Positions 26,245 through 35,354 of a stretch of DNA of 64,000 nucleotides are shown piece after piece. Position 1 is the stretch's first letter; every line of letters begins with the position of its first letter. The notes beneath the pieces were generated by a model. It had not been told where the DNA came from, made no database searches, and saw only the letters and a list, made by a program, of their open reading frames with translations. Source of the DNA: JBBECE01 sp964574935 (lineage in GTDB: Bacteria > Pseudomonadota > Alphaproteobacteria > Rhizobiales > Devosiaceae); NCBI GenBank assembly GCA_964574935.1, contig CAZNOZ010000005.1, forward strand, positions 1 through 64,000, read 5' to 3'. A program made the position numbers and the translations under genes.

Positions 26245-27719
26245 GCGGGCAACTCGGGATGGCGGGCCAGCGCCAGAAGCGCGCCGAGGTCGAGATGGGC
26301 TTCGACATGCGCCGCCAGGGCATCCAGGGTGGCCTCGATATCGGCCTCGAAGTCGAGGGCGGGGTCGGGCGCGGCCCCGAGCCCGGCGAGGAAGGCTCGG
26401 CGGAAGCCGTCGGCGGCGAACAGGCCGTGCAAATAGGTGCCCGTGACCCGGCCGTTTTCGGAGACCGCACCTTCGGGCTCACCGGCAACGCGGGAAAAGG
26501 GACGGCGGAGCGCCGGCCCTTCGCTGACGCCCAGATGCATGCGGTAGCCGCTGAGCGGCTCGCCGGTTGCGACGTGGATGGCGTCGGGCATGTCGAGGCG
26601 CTTTTCGGTATCGAGGGTGGTGACGAGCTTCAGCAGGCCCAGCCCGGCGGTCTCGCCGGGGGCACCTTCGAGACCTTGCGGATCGGCGACGGTGGTGCCG
26701 AGCATCTGGAAGCCGCCGCAGATGCCGAGCACCTGCCCGCCGGCGCGCACATGGGCGCGGATATCGATGTCCCAGCCCTGCCGGCGCAGGAAATCGAGGT
26801 CGGCGCGGGTGGACTTGGTGCCGGGCAGGATGACCAGATCGGTGTCGCGGGGAACGGGCGCACCCGGCTCGACGATGGTGAGGGCGACGCCCGGCTCGCG
26901 GGCGAGCGGGTCGAGATCGTCGAAATTCGCGATCCGGTTGAGACGCGGCACGGCGACGCGCAATCCGCCCTCCCGGCGCTCCTGCCCCTTGTCCAGGGCC
27001 AGCGAATCCTCGGCCGGCAGGCGCCGGGCAAGATCGAACCAGGGGACCGGGCCGAAGCAGGGGCGCGCGGTCTTCTCTTCGATGATGCGCCGCCCCTCGG
27101 CGAACAGCGACGGGTCGCCGCGAAACCGATTGACCAGGGTGGCGACGACGAGCGCGGCATCGCCGGGATCGAGGACATCGAGGGTGCCCACAAGGGACGC
27201 GATGACGCCGCCGCGGTGGATGTCACCGATGACGATGACGGGGGCGCCGACGGCCCGTGCAAAACCGAAATTGGCGATGTCCTGGGGCCTCAGATTGACC
27301 TCGGAAGCGCTGCCGGCGCCCTCGACGAGGACGAGATCGGCGCTTTGGGCCAGCTCGCCGAAGGCCGCCAGGACGTCCGGCAGAAACTGTCGGCGGAGAT
27401 CGAAATATTCGCGCGCCGTGGCTGTGCCCCGGCGCCGGCCGCGGACGACGATCTGGGCACCGGACTCGGCCTCCGGCTTGAGCAGCACCGGGTTCATGGC
27501 CGTCGTGGGCGGCAATTTCGCGGCCCGCGCCTGCAACCCCTGGGCGCGGCCGATCTCGCCGCCGTCTTCGGTGACTGCGGCGTTGTTGGACATATTCTGC
27601 GGCTTGAAGGGCGCGACGGCGAGACCGCGATTGGCGAAGGCACGGCAGAGGCCGGCGACGATCAGCGACTTGCCGACGTCGGAACCGGTACCCATGAACA
27701 TGAGCGTCCGGGCGGTCAT
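26241..27719 (-). CDS. cobQ: Cobyric acid synthase
   Basis: 492-residue amidotransferase adding four amides to adenosylcobyrinic acid a,c-diamide. The N-terminal synthetase domain has LMFMGTGSDVGKSLIVAGLC and VAPFKPQNMSNNAAVTEDGG. The C-terminal class I glutaminase domain has the nucleophile Cys in GQVLGICGGFQMLG near residue 341. Length typical of CobQ. 4-nt overlaps join it to cobB upstream and cobD downstream. Confidence 0.96.
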   Translation of the reverse strand: MTARTLMFMGTGSDVGKSLIVAGLCRAFANRGLAVAPFKPQNMSNNAAVTEDGGEIGRAQGLQARAAKLPPTTAMNPVLLKPEAESGAQIVVRGRRRGTATAREYFDLRRQFLPDVLAAFGELAQSADLVLVEGAGSASEVNLRPQDIANFGFARAVGAPVIVIGDIHRGGVIASLVGTLDVLDPGDAALVVATLVNRFRGDPSLFAEGRRIIEEKTARPCFGPVPWFDLARRLPAEDSLALDKGQERREGGLRVAVPRLNRIANFDDLDPLAREPGVALTIVEPGAPVPRDTDLVILPGTKSTRADLDFLRRQGWDIDIRAHVRAGGQVLGICGGFQMLGTTVADPQGLEGAPGETAGLGLLKLVTTLDTEKRLDMPDAIHVATGEPLSGYRMHLGVSEGPALRRPFSRVAGEPEGAVSENGRVTGTYLHGLFAADGFRRAFLAGLGAAPDPALDFEADIEATLDALAAHVEAHLDLGALLALARHPELPA

Positions 27720-29020
27720 GGCACGGCGATGTCGATGACGTGAGCGTAGGAGGCGCAGACGCGGCCCTCGACCATGCCCATGGGCGCGAGCTGACGGCCG
27801 GTTGCGTCGGCCGCGTCGAATAGCGGCGTGCCGCCCTGGGTCGCCTCCACCGAGTAGTGGAACTCGTGGCCGGTGAGCTTTTTCGGCCAGGGCAGCGGGC
27901 TTTCATGGGTCAAGTGGCGGTAGCCGAGGGTGCAGCGGGGGGCATCGATGCGGGTTTGCAGCGGCAGCAGGCCGGTCATTTCGTGGGTGGTGCCGTCGGC
28001 GACGGTGAGCGAGCGTCCGAGCACCATGTAGCCGCCGCACTCGCCGTAGATGAGCGCGCCGCGGTCGCGGGCGGCGGCGAGGCCGACGGCGAATTTCGTG
28101 GCGCCGGCAAGGGTCTCGGCGTGCAGTTCCGGGTAGCCGCCGGGCAGGAAGACCGCGTCGGCGGCGGGGTCGGGTGCCTCGTCGGCGAGGGGCGAGAAAA
28201 AGCGGAACGCCGCGCCGGCCGCCGCCCAGTCGCCGAGCCAATGGTCGTAGGTGAAGCAGAACGCGTGGTCGCGGGCGACCGCGATCCGCTGGCCGAGCGG
28301 GGGCAGCGCGGCGGCGGGTTCCGATGCTGGGAGCGGGACCGCCAGGCCCCTGATGGCGTCGACATCGAGGCTCTCCGCGATGGTTTGGGCCGCCGCATCG
28401 ACGAACGCCTCGAACCGGCCGATGGCATCGGGCAGGACGAGGCCAAGATGGCGGTCGGGGATGGCGAGCGTGTCGGCGTGGCGGATGGCGCCGAGGCACG
28501 GGATACCGGTATCGCTCAGCGCATCGCGCAGCATCGCCTCGTGGCGGTCGGAGGCGACCCGATTGAGCGCGACGCCGGCGACCGTCACGTCGTCGCGAAA
28601 TCGGGCGTAGCCGGTCGCCAGGGCGGCGACCGACTGGCCCATGCGGCGGCAGTCGATCACCAGCAGCACCGGCAATCCGAGGATTTGCGCGAGATCGGCG
28701 GTCGAGCCACCGCCCGACGCCGCCCCGTCGAACAGGCCCATGACGCCCTCGACCAGGAAAATGTCGGCGCCGCTTGCGTACCGTTCCGCCAGCGCACAGA
28801 TCCTCGCCGGGCGCATGGCCCAGGGATCGAGGTTGACCGCGGCGTTGCGGGCGGCGGCGGTGAGAAAGGCCGGGTCGATATAGTCGGGGCCGGCCTTGGC
28901 GGGAGCGATCACCGTGCCCGCCTTCGACAAGGCGCGCGCCAGGGCGAGGGTGACAAGGGTCTTGCCGGCGCCCGAATGCGGCGCGGCGACGATGAGACCT
29001 CGGGCACCGGCGGTGGTCAT
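27716..29020 (-). CDS. cobB: Hydrogenobyrinic/cobyrinic acid a,c-diamide synthase
   Basis: 434-residue glutamine-dependent amidotransferase acting on the a and c carboxylates of the corrin ring. N-terminal P-loop-like GLIVAAPHSGAGKTLVTLAL, KAGPDYIDPAFLTAAA, and C-terminal glutaminase motif ALIYGECGGYMVLG with the nucleophilic Cys; PGGYPELHAETLAGA also matches. The ATG at 29020 gives a start right at the family N-terminus. It diverges from cbiD with only 47 nt between the two starts. It overlaps cobQ by 4 nt. Confidence 0.95.
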   Translation of the reverse strand: MTTAGARGLIVAAPHSGAGKTLVTLALARALSKAGTVIAPAKAGPDYIDPAFLTAAARNAAVNLDPWAMRPARICALAERYASGADIFLVEGVMGLFDGAASGGGSTADLAQILGLPVLLVIDCRRMGQSVAALATGYARFRDDVTVAGVALNRVASDRHEAMLRDALSDTGIPCLGAIRHADTLAIPDRHLGLVLPDAIGRFEAFVDAAAQTIAESLDVDAIRGLAVPLPASEPAAALPPLGQRIAVARDHAFCFTYDHWLGDWAAAGAAFRFFSPLADEAPDPAADAVFLPGGYPELHAETLAGATKFAVGLAAARDRGALIYGECGGYMVLGRSLTVADGTTHEMTGLLPLQTRIDAPRCTLGYRHLTHESPLPWPKKLTGHEFHYSVEATQGGTPLFDAADATGRQLAPMGMVEGRVCASYAHVIDIAVP

Positions 29021-29067
29021 TGACGGCCGCCTGTGACGACGGCGCGCGCCGGGTGTAAAACCGCGCC

Positions 29068-30165
29068 ATGGACAAGCAAGGCACCATCGAGCGGCCGGAG
29101 AGGCCATTGCGCCGGGGCTGGACGACCGGGGCGTGCGCCACGGCGGCGGCCAAGGCGGCGATGGAAGCGCTTGTCGGGTCGGCCTTCGCCGATCCGGTGA
29201 CGATCACGCTGCCGGGCGGACAGACGCCGAGCTTCGCGCTGGCGCATCAGGCCACCGGCGAGGGCTTCGCGGAGGCCGGGGTCGTCAAGGATGCCGGCGA
29301 CGACCCGGACGTCACGCACGGGGCGCTGATCGTGGCGCGGGTCGGCCGGGGGCCGGCGGGAAGCGGCGTTCGCCTGGCGGCCGGCGAGGGCGTCGGCACC
29401 GTCACCAAACCCGGCCTGCCGGTCGCCGTGGGGGAGCCGGCGATCAACCCGGTGCCCCGGAAGATGATCGAGGAAGCGGTGATAGAGGTGTGCGCGCGGC
29501 ACGGCGCGGCTGCCGACATCGCGGTGACCATTTCGGTGCCGGGCGGTGCGAAGCTGGCCGAGAAGACGTGGAACGGCCGGCTCGGGATTGTCGGCGGACT
29601 TTCGATCCTCGGCACGACGGGAGTAGTCGTGCCCTATTCCTGCTCGGCCTGGATCCACTCCATCCGGTCGGGGATCGACGTCGCCCGGGCCACGGGGCTG
29701 GGCCACGTGGTGGGCTCGACCGGCCGGACCTCGGAGCGCGCGGCGCGGGCGCATCTGAAGCTGCCGATCGAGGCCTTCATCGACATGGGCGATTTCGTCG
29801 GCGGGATGCTGAAATATCTCAAGCGCCGGCCGGTCGCCGAGGTGACCATCGCGGGGGGATTCGCCAAGGTGAGCAAACTCGCCCAGGGGCGTCTCGACCT
29901 GCATTCGGCGCGTGGGGCGGTCGATTTCGATTGGCTGGCCGACGCGGCGGCGGCGCTGGGGGCCGAGCCGACGCTCGCCGGCAAGGTGCGGAACGCGGCC
30001 AGCGCCGGCGAAGCGCTTGACTTGGCCGGCAAGGCGGGGCTTGGCTTGGCGGCGCATGTGGCGATGGCGGCGCGTGGAACAGCGCAACAGGTGCTCGCCG
30101 ACGCGCCTGTCGCCGTGCACATCCTGATCATCGACCGGTCCGGTCACGTGATAGCCGAAGCCTGA
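29068..30165 (+). CDS. cbiD: Cobalt-precorrin-5B C1-methyltransferase CbiD
   Basis: 365 residues. CbiD C1-methylates the precorrin-5 intermediate and is classically part of the anaerobic route, where it replaces the unrelated CobF. Diagnostic motifs: RRGWTTGACATAAAKAAM, GVRLAAGEGVGTVTKPGLPV, INPVPRKMI and VVPYSCSAWIHSIRSGIDVA. No cobF is present in the window, so CbiD probably performs the C1 methylation here within an otherwise aerobic-type gene set. It precedes cobK by 9 nt. Confidence 0.93.
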   Translation: MDKQGTIERPERPLRRGWTTGACATAAAKAAMEALVGSAFADPVTITLPGGQTPSFALAHQATGEGFAEAGVVKDAGDDPDVTHGALIVARVGRGPAGSGVRLAAGEGVGTVTKPGLPVAVGEPAINPVPRKMIEEAVIEVCARHGAAADIAVTISVPGGAKLAEKTWNGRLGIVGGLSILGTTGVVVPYSCSAWIHSIRSGIDVARATGLGHVVGSTGRTSERAARAHLKLPIEAFIDMGDFVGGMLKYLKRRPVAEVTIAGGFAKVSKLAQGRLDLHSARGAVDFDWLADAAAALGAEPTLAGKVRNAASAGEALDLAGKAGLGLAAHVAMAARGTAQQVLADAPVAVHILIIDRSGHVIAEA

Positions 30166-30174
30166 GCCAGCCCG

Positions 30175-30930
30175 ATGCGTATCCTCATTCTCGGCGGCAC
30201 AGCGGAAGCGGTCGATTTGGCCGACCGACTGGTGGCGCTGAGGCATGGCGTGACGACGGCGCTCGCCGGACGGACCCGGAAACCGCATCGGCCCAAGGGG
30301 CGCTTGCGTGTCGGCGGCTTCGGCGGCGCGGGGGGGCTGGCGAAATATCTGAGTGACAAACGCGTTGAGTATCTGATCGACGCCACCCACCCGTTCGCCG
30401 TGGAGATTTCCGCGCATGCGGTGGAAGCCGTCAATGTGGCGGGCATCCCACTGCTCCGCGTGCAGCGCCCGCCCTGGCCGGAGCCGGAAAAAGCGAACTG
30501 GGCGCACGTGACCGACGAAAGCGGGGCAGCGGCGGCGTTGCCGGGCGGCGCGACGGTGCTGCTGACCATCGGCCGGCAGCGGCTGGAGCCGTTCCTCGGG
30601 CGTGCCGATTGCCGCTTCGTGTTGCGCGCCATCGAGGCCCCGGAGGTGGGGCTCCCGAACAACTTCACCTTCAATCTCGCCCGCCCGCCTTTCTCGAAGC
30701 AGGAGGAACTGGCGCTGATGCGGCGCTTCCGGATCACCTATCTGGTGACCAAAAACTCCGGCGGCGCGCAGACAGCGGCCAAACTCGACGCGGCCGATTT
30801 CCTCAAGGTCAAGGTGATCATGATCGACCGGCCGGAGCTGCCGGCGGCGCCCAGCGCCGATTCGGTCGAGGCGGCGATGGCAATCCTCGCTCAACTGCCC
30901 GCTCCCAGGCGGCGCTTTTTCTTCTTCTGA
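30175..30930 (+). CDS. cobK: Precorrin-6A reductase
   Basis: 251-residue NADPH-dependent reductase. MRILILGGTAEAVDLADRLV at the N-terminus, EYLIDATHPFAVEISAHAVE, and VLLTIGRQRLEPF then FLVTKNSGG-like YLVTKNSGGAQTAAKLDAA near residue 190 fit CobK/CbiJ. It is co-directional with cbiD. Its last 40 nt overlap the 3' end of cobM on the opposite strand, so the two genes converge with shared coding DNA. Confidence 0.93.
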   Translation: MRILILGGTAEAVDLADRLVALRHGVTTALAGRTRKPHRPKGRLRVGGFGGAGGLAKYLSDKRVEYLIDATHPFAVEISAHAVEAVNVAGIPLLRVQRPPWPEPEKANWAHVTDESGAAAALPGGATVLLTIGRQRLEPFLGRADCRFVLRAIEAPEVGLPNNFTFNLARPPFSKQEELALMRRFRITYLVTKNSGGAQTAAKLDAADFLKVKVIMIDRPELPAAPSADSVEAAMAILAQLPAPRRRFFFF

Positions 30931-31679
30931 GGCCTGAGCACGTGCGCGAAGCCGGCGTCGTAGAGCCGGCTGTCGCCGAAGGCCGTCTCGCCGAGGACCG
31001 GCCCGACCAGGACCAGCGCCGTGCGGGTGATTTTCGCGGCGCGGACGGCGGCCCGCATGCCGGCGAGGCTCGTCGCGATGATCTGCTCGTCCGGCCAGCT
31101 GACGCGATGGGCGATGACCACCGGGCAGTCTGCGCCATAATGCGGCGTCAACGCCCGCTCGACCTGGCCGAGATTGCGGATCGAAAGGTGAATGGCGAGG
31201 GTGGCGCGCGCCGCCCCCAGTTGCTCCAGGCGCTCGGTCTCGGGCATCGGCGTGGCCTTGCCGCCGGTGCGGGTGAGGATCACGGTCTGGGCGACACCCG
31301 GCAGCGTCAACTCGCGTCCCAGGCGGGCGGCGGCGGCCGCGAAGGACGGCACGCCGGGGACGATCTCGTAGGGGATCGACATTTCGGCGAGGCGCCGGAT
31401 CTGCTCGGCGATGGCGCCGTAGATCGACGGATCGCCGGAGTGCACCCGGGCGACGTCGTGGCCGGTGTCGCGGGCGGCAATAATCTCGGCGACGATTTCC
31501 TCGAGGGTGAGTGGGGCGGTGTCGACCACCCGCGCGCCCTCCGGGGCGGCGGCAACGACCGCCTCCGGCACCAGCGAGCCGGCATAAAGGCAAACTTCGC
31601 AGCGTTCGACGAGCCTGAGGCCGCGAACGGTGATGAGGTCGGGGGCGCCGGGGCCGGCGCCGATGAAATAGACCGTCAT
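30891..31679 (-). CDS. cobM: Precorrin-4 C11-methyltransferase
   Basis: 262-residue SAM-dependent tetrapyrrole methylase. VYFIGAGPGAPDLITVRGLR at the N-terminus, CLYAGSLVPEAVVAAAP, ARVHSGDPSIYGAIAEQIRR and IPYEIVPGVPSFAAAAARLG are the family motifs; TRTGGKATPMPETE is specific to CobM/CbiF. The C-terminus ends in a basic stretch that overlaps the cobK 3' end. The start overlaps the upstream cbiG-cobJ stop by 4 nt. Confidence 0.95.
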   Translation of the reverse strand: MTVYFIGAGPGAPDLITVRGLRLVERCEVCLYAGSLVPEAVVAAAPEGARVVDTAPLTLEEIVAEIIAARDTGHDVARVHSGDPSIYGAIAEQIRRLAEMSIPYEIVPGVPSFAAAAARLGRELTLPGVAQTVILTRTGGKATPMPETERLEQLGAARATLAIHLSIRNLGQVERALTPHYGADCPVVIAHRVSWPDEQIIATSLAGMRAAVRAAKITRTALVLVGPVLGETAFGDSRLYDAGFAHVLRPQKKKKRRLGAGS

Positions 31680-33445
31680 GGTGCATCCTCCCCCGCCGGT
31701 GAAGGCGTGTAGCCGCGGGGGGTGAAGGCGAGAACGGCGCCGCTCGGGCGCGTCAAGCGGCGCGATTGCGTCGCCCCGATCAGCACCAGCGCATTCATGT
31801 CGACGCTCTTCGGATCGAATTCGACGAGGGTGCCGACGCGCACCGATTCGCCCTCACGCCCGAGGTTGGCGGCGACAACGACCGGGGTTTCCGGCGGCCG
31901 GTGACGGAGGAAGACCGTCCTGGCTTCGGCGATCAGTTCGGTGCGGCGCTCAGAACGGGGATTGTAGAGGGCGGTCACGAAATCGCCGGAAGCGGCCGCT
32001 TCGAGGCGCTTCACGATGGTCTCGCGCGGGGTGAGCAGGTCGGACAGCGAAATGGCGCAGAAATCGTGCCCGATCAGGGCGCCGGCACCGGCAGACGCGG
32101 CCTGCAGGGCGGACACGCCGGGGACGACCGTGACCGCGGTGCGGGCGCCGGACGCCTCGATCTGTTCGAAGACCAGGGACGCCAGGGCGTAGATGCCGGG
32201 ATCGCCCGAAGACACCAGCGCCACTTTTTTGCCGGCGTCGGCGAGATCGAGGGCCTTGCGCACCCGTTGGCGCTCCTCGCCGATCGGGAAGGCGTGCATG
32301 TGTTGGTTGTCGCGGGCGTCGGCGGCAAGATCGAGATAACGGGAATAGCCGACCCAGTCGGTGGCTTGCCCGAGGGCTTCGGTTGCCTGCGGGGTTCGCA
32401 TCGCCGGGCCGCCTGGACCCAATCCGACGACAAAGAGCCTGCCGACCGGGCGACCGAAGCTCGCGACGTCTATGGGTTCGGCCGACCGGCCCACCGCGCA
32501 GGTGGCGCGCCGCGATTTGCGCTTTTCGACAAGCAGCTCGCCCGCCTTCAGCGCCCCCGCCTCGGCAACGCCGGGGATGCCGATCTCCGCCTCGACCGCC
32601 GCTGAAGGATTGGCGAGCCGGTGGCGCTCGGCGCCGAGCTCCTCGGCGGTGAACAGCCTGAGGGGCACGCCGAGATGGGCCGCGGTCTCGATGAGCGCCG
32701 GCTCGTCGGATTTGAGCTCGATGGTCGCGATCGCCGCCAGGCTCGCAGGTGCCAGACGCGCTTCGGCCAACGTGTGCTCGACGAGTGCGATGACTTCCTC
32801 GGGGGCGCAGCCGCGTTCGCAACCGACGCCGGCGGCGAGTGTCTTGGGGTGGTAGTGCAGCGCGGCGGGGTCTTTCGGCAGGTGCTCGGAGACGATTATC
32901 GGTACGCTGCCGTCGGGGGCCGCCAGACCGGACTCGCTCAGCCAGGGGGCGTGGCCTTCGAGACGGAGCCTGTCGCCGGCCAACAGCCGCGCCACGAAGG
33001 GCTTGACGTCCTGGGAGGGGGCAAGCACCCAGCCCGGGGGAGGATCGTCGAGGACGATCCCGAGGCGCGATTCCGAGGCGGTGGTGATCGCCGCCGTGCC
33101 GCCGAGGAATTCCGCCAACTCGCGCGCCAGGGGGTTGGCGCCGCGGTGGCCGCCGAGCAGCGGGACCACATGGGCGCCGTCGGCGGAGACCGCGATCACC
33201 GGCGGCTCGACCTGCTTGCGGCCGATACAGTCCTTGAGGAGCCGGATGAGGATGCCGGCGGCGCAGACGCCAACGACCGGACGGTCCCCCTGATAGGCTC
33301 CCGAGAGCACGCGGCGGATGCGGTCGGCGCCGGTCGTGGCGGTTTTTTCATGGGCCCAGCATTCGGCCGCGAGATGCGCGCTGACGCGCGCCGCCACGGC
33401 GTCGCCGGCGGCCGAGAAGCACACCACGATCGGGGTCTCCGTCAT
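31676..33445 (-). CDS. cobJ: CbiG/CobE - precorrin-3B C17-methyltransferase (CobJ) fusion
   Basis: 589-residue fusion. Residues 1 to about 190 match the CbiG N-terminal and middle regions (VCAAGILIRLLKDCIG; VVPLLGGHRGANPLARELA). Residues about 195-320 match the CbiG C-terminal/CobE domain (LAAGVGCERGCAPEEVIALV). Residues about 335-585 are CobJ (RLFVVGLGPGGPAMRTPQA; VSSGDPGIYALASLVFEQI; ALYNPRSERR). CbiG opens the ring lactone in the anaerobic route, CobJ contracts the ring. Both joints are in frame without a repeat or frameshift, so this is a real fusion. 4-nt overlaps on both sides. Confidence 0.93.
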   Translation of the reverse strand: MTETPIVVCFSAAGDAVAARVSAHLAAECWAHEKTATTGADRIRRVLSGAYQGDRPVVGVCAAGILIRLLKDCIGRKQVEPPVIAVSADGAHVVPLLGGHRGANPLARELAEFLGGTAAITTASESRLGIVLDDPPPGWVLAPSQDVKPFVARLLAGDRLRLEGHAPWLSESGLAAPDGSVPIIVSEHLPKDPAALHYHPKTLAAGVGCERGCAPEEVIALVEHTLAEARLAPASLAAIATIELKSDEPALIETAAHLGVPLRLFTAEELGAERHRLANPSAAVEAEIGIPGVAEAGALKAGELLVEKRKSRRATCAVGRSAEPIDVASFGRPVGRLFVVGLGPGGPAMRTPQATEALGQATDWVGYSRYLDLAADARDNQHMHAFPIGEERQRVRKALDLADAGKKVALVSSGDPGIYALASLVFEQIEASGARTAVTVVPGVSALQAASAGAGALIGHDFCAISLSDLLTPRETIVKRLEAAASGDFVTALYNPRSERRTELIAEARTVFLRHRPPETPVVVAANLGREGESVRVGTLVEFDPKSVDMNALVLIGATQSRRLTRPSGAVLAFTPRGYTPSPAGEDAP

Positions 33446-34140
33446 TGTTCGATCCCGGGGCCGCCGGGCACCAGAACGATCGAGAAATAGGGCAGGTCGC
33501 CGGAGATTTCGCCGAGCGGGGCGACGAACTGCTCCTCATGGCTGGCGTAGCCGACGACAACCGCGCTGTCCGCCCGCCCGGTGCGGGTGAGCAGGCCCTT
33601 GAGGCGCGCGGTGTGACGCCCGGGCTTGATGACCACGGCGGCGCCGGCGGCCAGTTCCGCTTGCAGCGCGGGATCGGGCAGGGTGGCCGGCAGCACCTTG
33701 AGGATGTCGTTGCCGGTGCCGAGCGGAAGGGAAGCGGCGGCGGCGGCGGCGGTCAGCGAGGTGACCCCCGGCACGATCTCAATGGGCAGGCGACCGGCGA
33801 GCCGGTCGAGCAGATGAACCGCGGACCCGTAGACCATCGGATCGCCCTCGCAGAGATAGGCGAGGGTTCGGCCGGCCTCGACGTGGGCGGTCAGGGTATC
33901 GGCGATGACGTCATAGGCCGTCGCCAGCGCCGCGCGCTCGGCACGCATCGGAATGTCGAGCGGCACGGCGCGGGCGGGATCGGCGATATGCGACCGGGCG
34001 ATCTCGAAGGCCAGTGCCGCGCCGCTCTCGGTGCGCGGATAGGCGACGAGATCGGCATCGACGATGCGCCGCACCGCCTTGAGGGTGAGGAGTTCCGGGT
34101 CGCCCGGCCCGACACCCACGAGGTCGAGCCGGCCGGTCAC
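33442..34140 (-). CDS. cobI: Precorrin-2 C20-methyltransferase
   Basis: 232-residue SAM-dependent methylase. GRLDLVGVGPGDPELLTLKA starts the fold, AYLCEGDPMVYGSAVHLLDR and IEIVPGVTSLTAAAAAASLP follow, and VVIKPGRHTARLKGLL is typical of CobI. The GTG at 34140 overlaps the cobL stop as GTGA and brings the start to the first strand of the family; an in-frame ATG at 34167 lies inside cobL. Confidence 0.94.
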   Translation of the reverse strand: MTGRLDLVGVGPGDPELLTLKAVRRIVDADLVAYPRTESGAALAFEIARSHIADPARAVPLDIPMRAERAALATAYDVIADTLTAHVEAGRTLAYLCEGDPMVYGSAVHLLDRLAGRLPIEIVPGVTSLTAAAAAASLPLGTGNDILKVLPATLPDPALQAELAAGAAVVIKPGRHTARLKGLLTRTGRADSAVVVGYASHEEQFVAPLGEISGDLPYFSIVLVPGGPGIEQ

Positions 34141-35354
34141 CCTTGCCCGCCCTTGGTGGCCGCCCACTGGGTCACGGTCATTGCGGGCCGGAAGGCGGGC
34201 TGGCTACCGACTGTCGCCAGGCGCTCGACACGAATGCGCACGAGCTCGCCGCCATGGGCGCGCTGCCTGCCGAAGAGCGCGTTTTCGCCGGCCAGGGTCA
34301 CCACATTGGCGACGAAGCGGCCGCCGGGGCCGAGAGCCCGCCAACAGGCGTCGAACAACGCTTCGTTGCCGACGCCGGCGCCCAGAAACAGCGCGTCGGG
34401 GCGCTGGTAGTCGGCGAAGCCTTCGGGGGCGGGCCGATCGCTGACGATGAGCGCCGGGGTGCCGAGGCGCTCGGCGTTTTCGGCGATCAGCCGGCGGCGG
34501 GCCGCATCGCGCTCGATGGCGACGGCGCGGGCAGCGTGGGCGGCGCGCATCCACTCGATGGAAATCGAGCCGCAGCCGGCGCCGACGTCCCACAGAACCG
34601 CGCCGGGGGCGGGCGCCAGGCGCGCCAGGGTGGTGGCGCGCACCTCGCGCTTGGTGAGCTGCCCGTCATGGGCGAAGGCGTCGTCGGGCAGGCCGGGGAT
34701 GGCGGGGTGGAGCGGTGTGGCGGGTTCGGCCCGGCACTCGATGGCGAGGGTGTTGAACTCGGCGATCCCCTCGCCCGTGAATTCGGCGGCAGTGAAGGCG
34801 CTCCGGGATTCGGCGGGCGCGCCCATCTCATTGAGCACCACCATTCGGGAGGCGCCGTAGCCACGCTCGGTCAAAAGCGTCGCCACGGTTTCGACGGTGG
34901 AGATGCCCTCGGTCAAAGCGAGGATCCGGGCGCCGGGCTGGACATGCGGGACGAGCGCCGATACCGGGCGACCATGGGCCGAGAGGCACGCGACATCCTG
35001 CAGCGGCCAGTTGAGGCGGGCGGCGGCAAGCGAAAAGGCGGACGGGGCGGGCAGGATCTCGAATTCGTCCGGCCCGAGATGGGCGCCGAGGCTCGCCCCG
35101 ATCCCGAACCAGGAGGGATCCCCGGTCGCCAGGATCACCGTCGGGGTGCCGCGCCGGGAAAGGACCTGCTCAACCATCGCGTCGAAGGGCGCACGCCACT
35201 CGGTGGCCCGGCGACCGGCCGCCGCCAAAAACGCCACCGCACGCGCCGGGCCGATGACTTCGCCGGCGGCGTCGACAAGCGCCCGAGACGCCGCCGGCAG
35301 GTCGTCGACGCCGGCCCCGGAAATGCCGATCACGTGCAGCCAGGGGGCGTTCAT
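34137..35354 (-). CDS. cobL: Precorrin-6Y C5,15-methyltransferase (decarboxylating)
   Basis: 405-residue bifunctional enzyme: an N-terminal CbiE methylase domain (WLHVIGISGAGVDDLPAASR; VILATGDPSWFGIGASLGAH) and a C-terminal CbiT domain (GAVLWDVGAGCGSISIEWMR, near residues 265-285). It methylates C5 and C15 and decarboxylates the C12 acetate. The ATG at 35354 overlaps the cobH stop by 4 nt. The same frame stays open for about 270 codons upstream, but that stretch is Arg-rich antisense-like sequence lying over cobH and was left out. Confidence 0.95.
   Translation of the reverse strand: MNAPWLHVIGISGAGVDDLPAASRALVDAAGEVIGPARAVAFLAAAGRRATEWRAPFDAMVEQVLSRRGTPTVILATGDPSWFGIGASLGAHLGPDEFEILPAPSAFSLAAARLNWPLQDVACLSAHGRPVSALVPHVQPGARILALTEGISTVETVATLLTERGYGASRMVVLNEMGAPAESRSAFTAAEFTGEGIAEFNTLAIECRAEPATPLHPAIPGLPDDAFAHDGQLTKREVRATTLARLAPAPGAVLWDVGAGCGSISIEWMRAAHAARAVAIERDAARRRLIAENAERLGTPALIVSDRPAPEGFADYQRPDALFLGAGVGNEALFDACWRALGPGGRFVANVVTLAGENALFGRQRAHGGELVRIRVERLATVGSQPAFRPAMTVTQWAATKGGQG

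Noticed and set aside
29017..31686. 889-codon open frame on the minus strand over cbiD and cobK
   Set aside because: It is a shadow of the high-GC plus-strand genes, which carry full family motifs; the antisense translation is His/Arg-rich and unrelated to anything.
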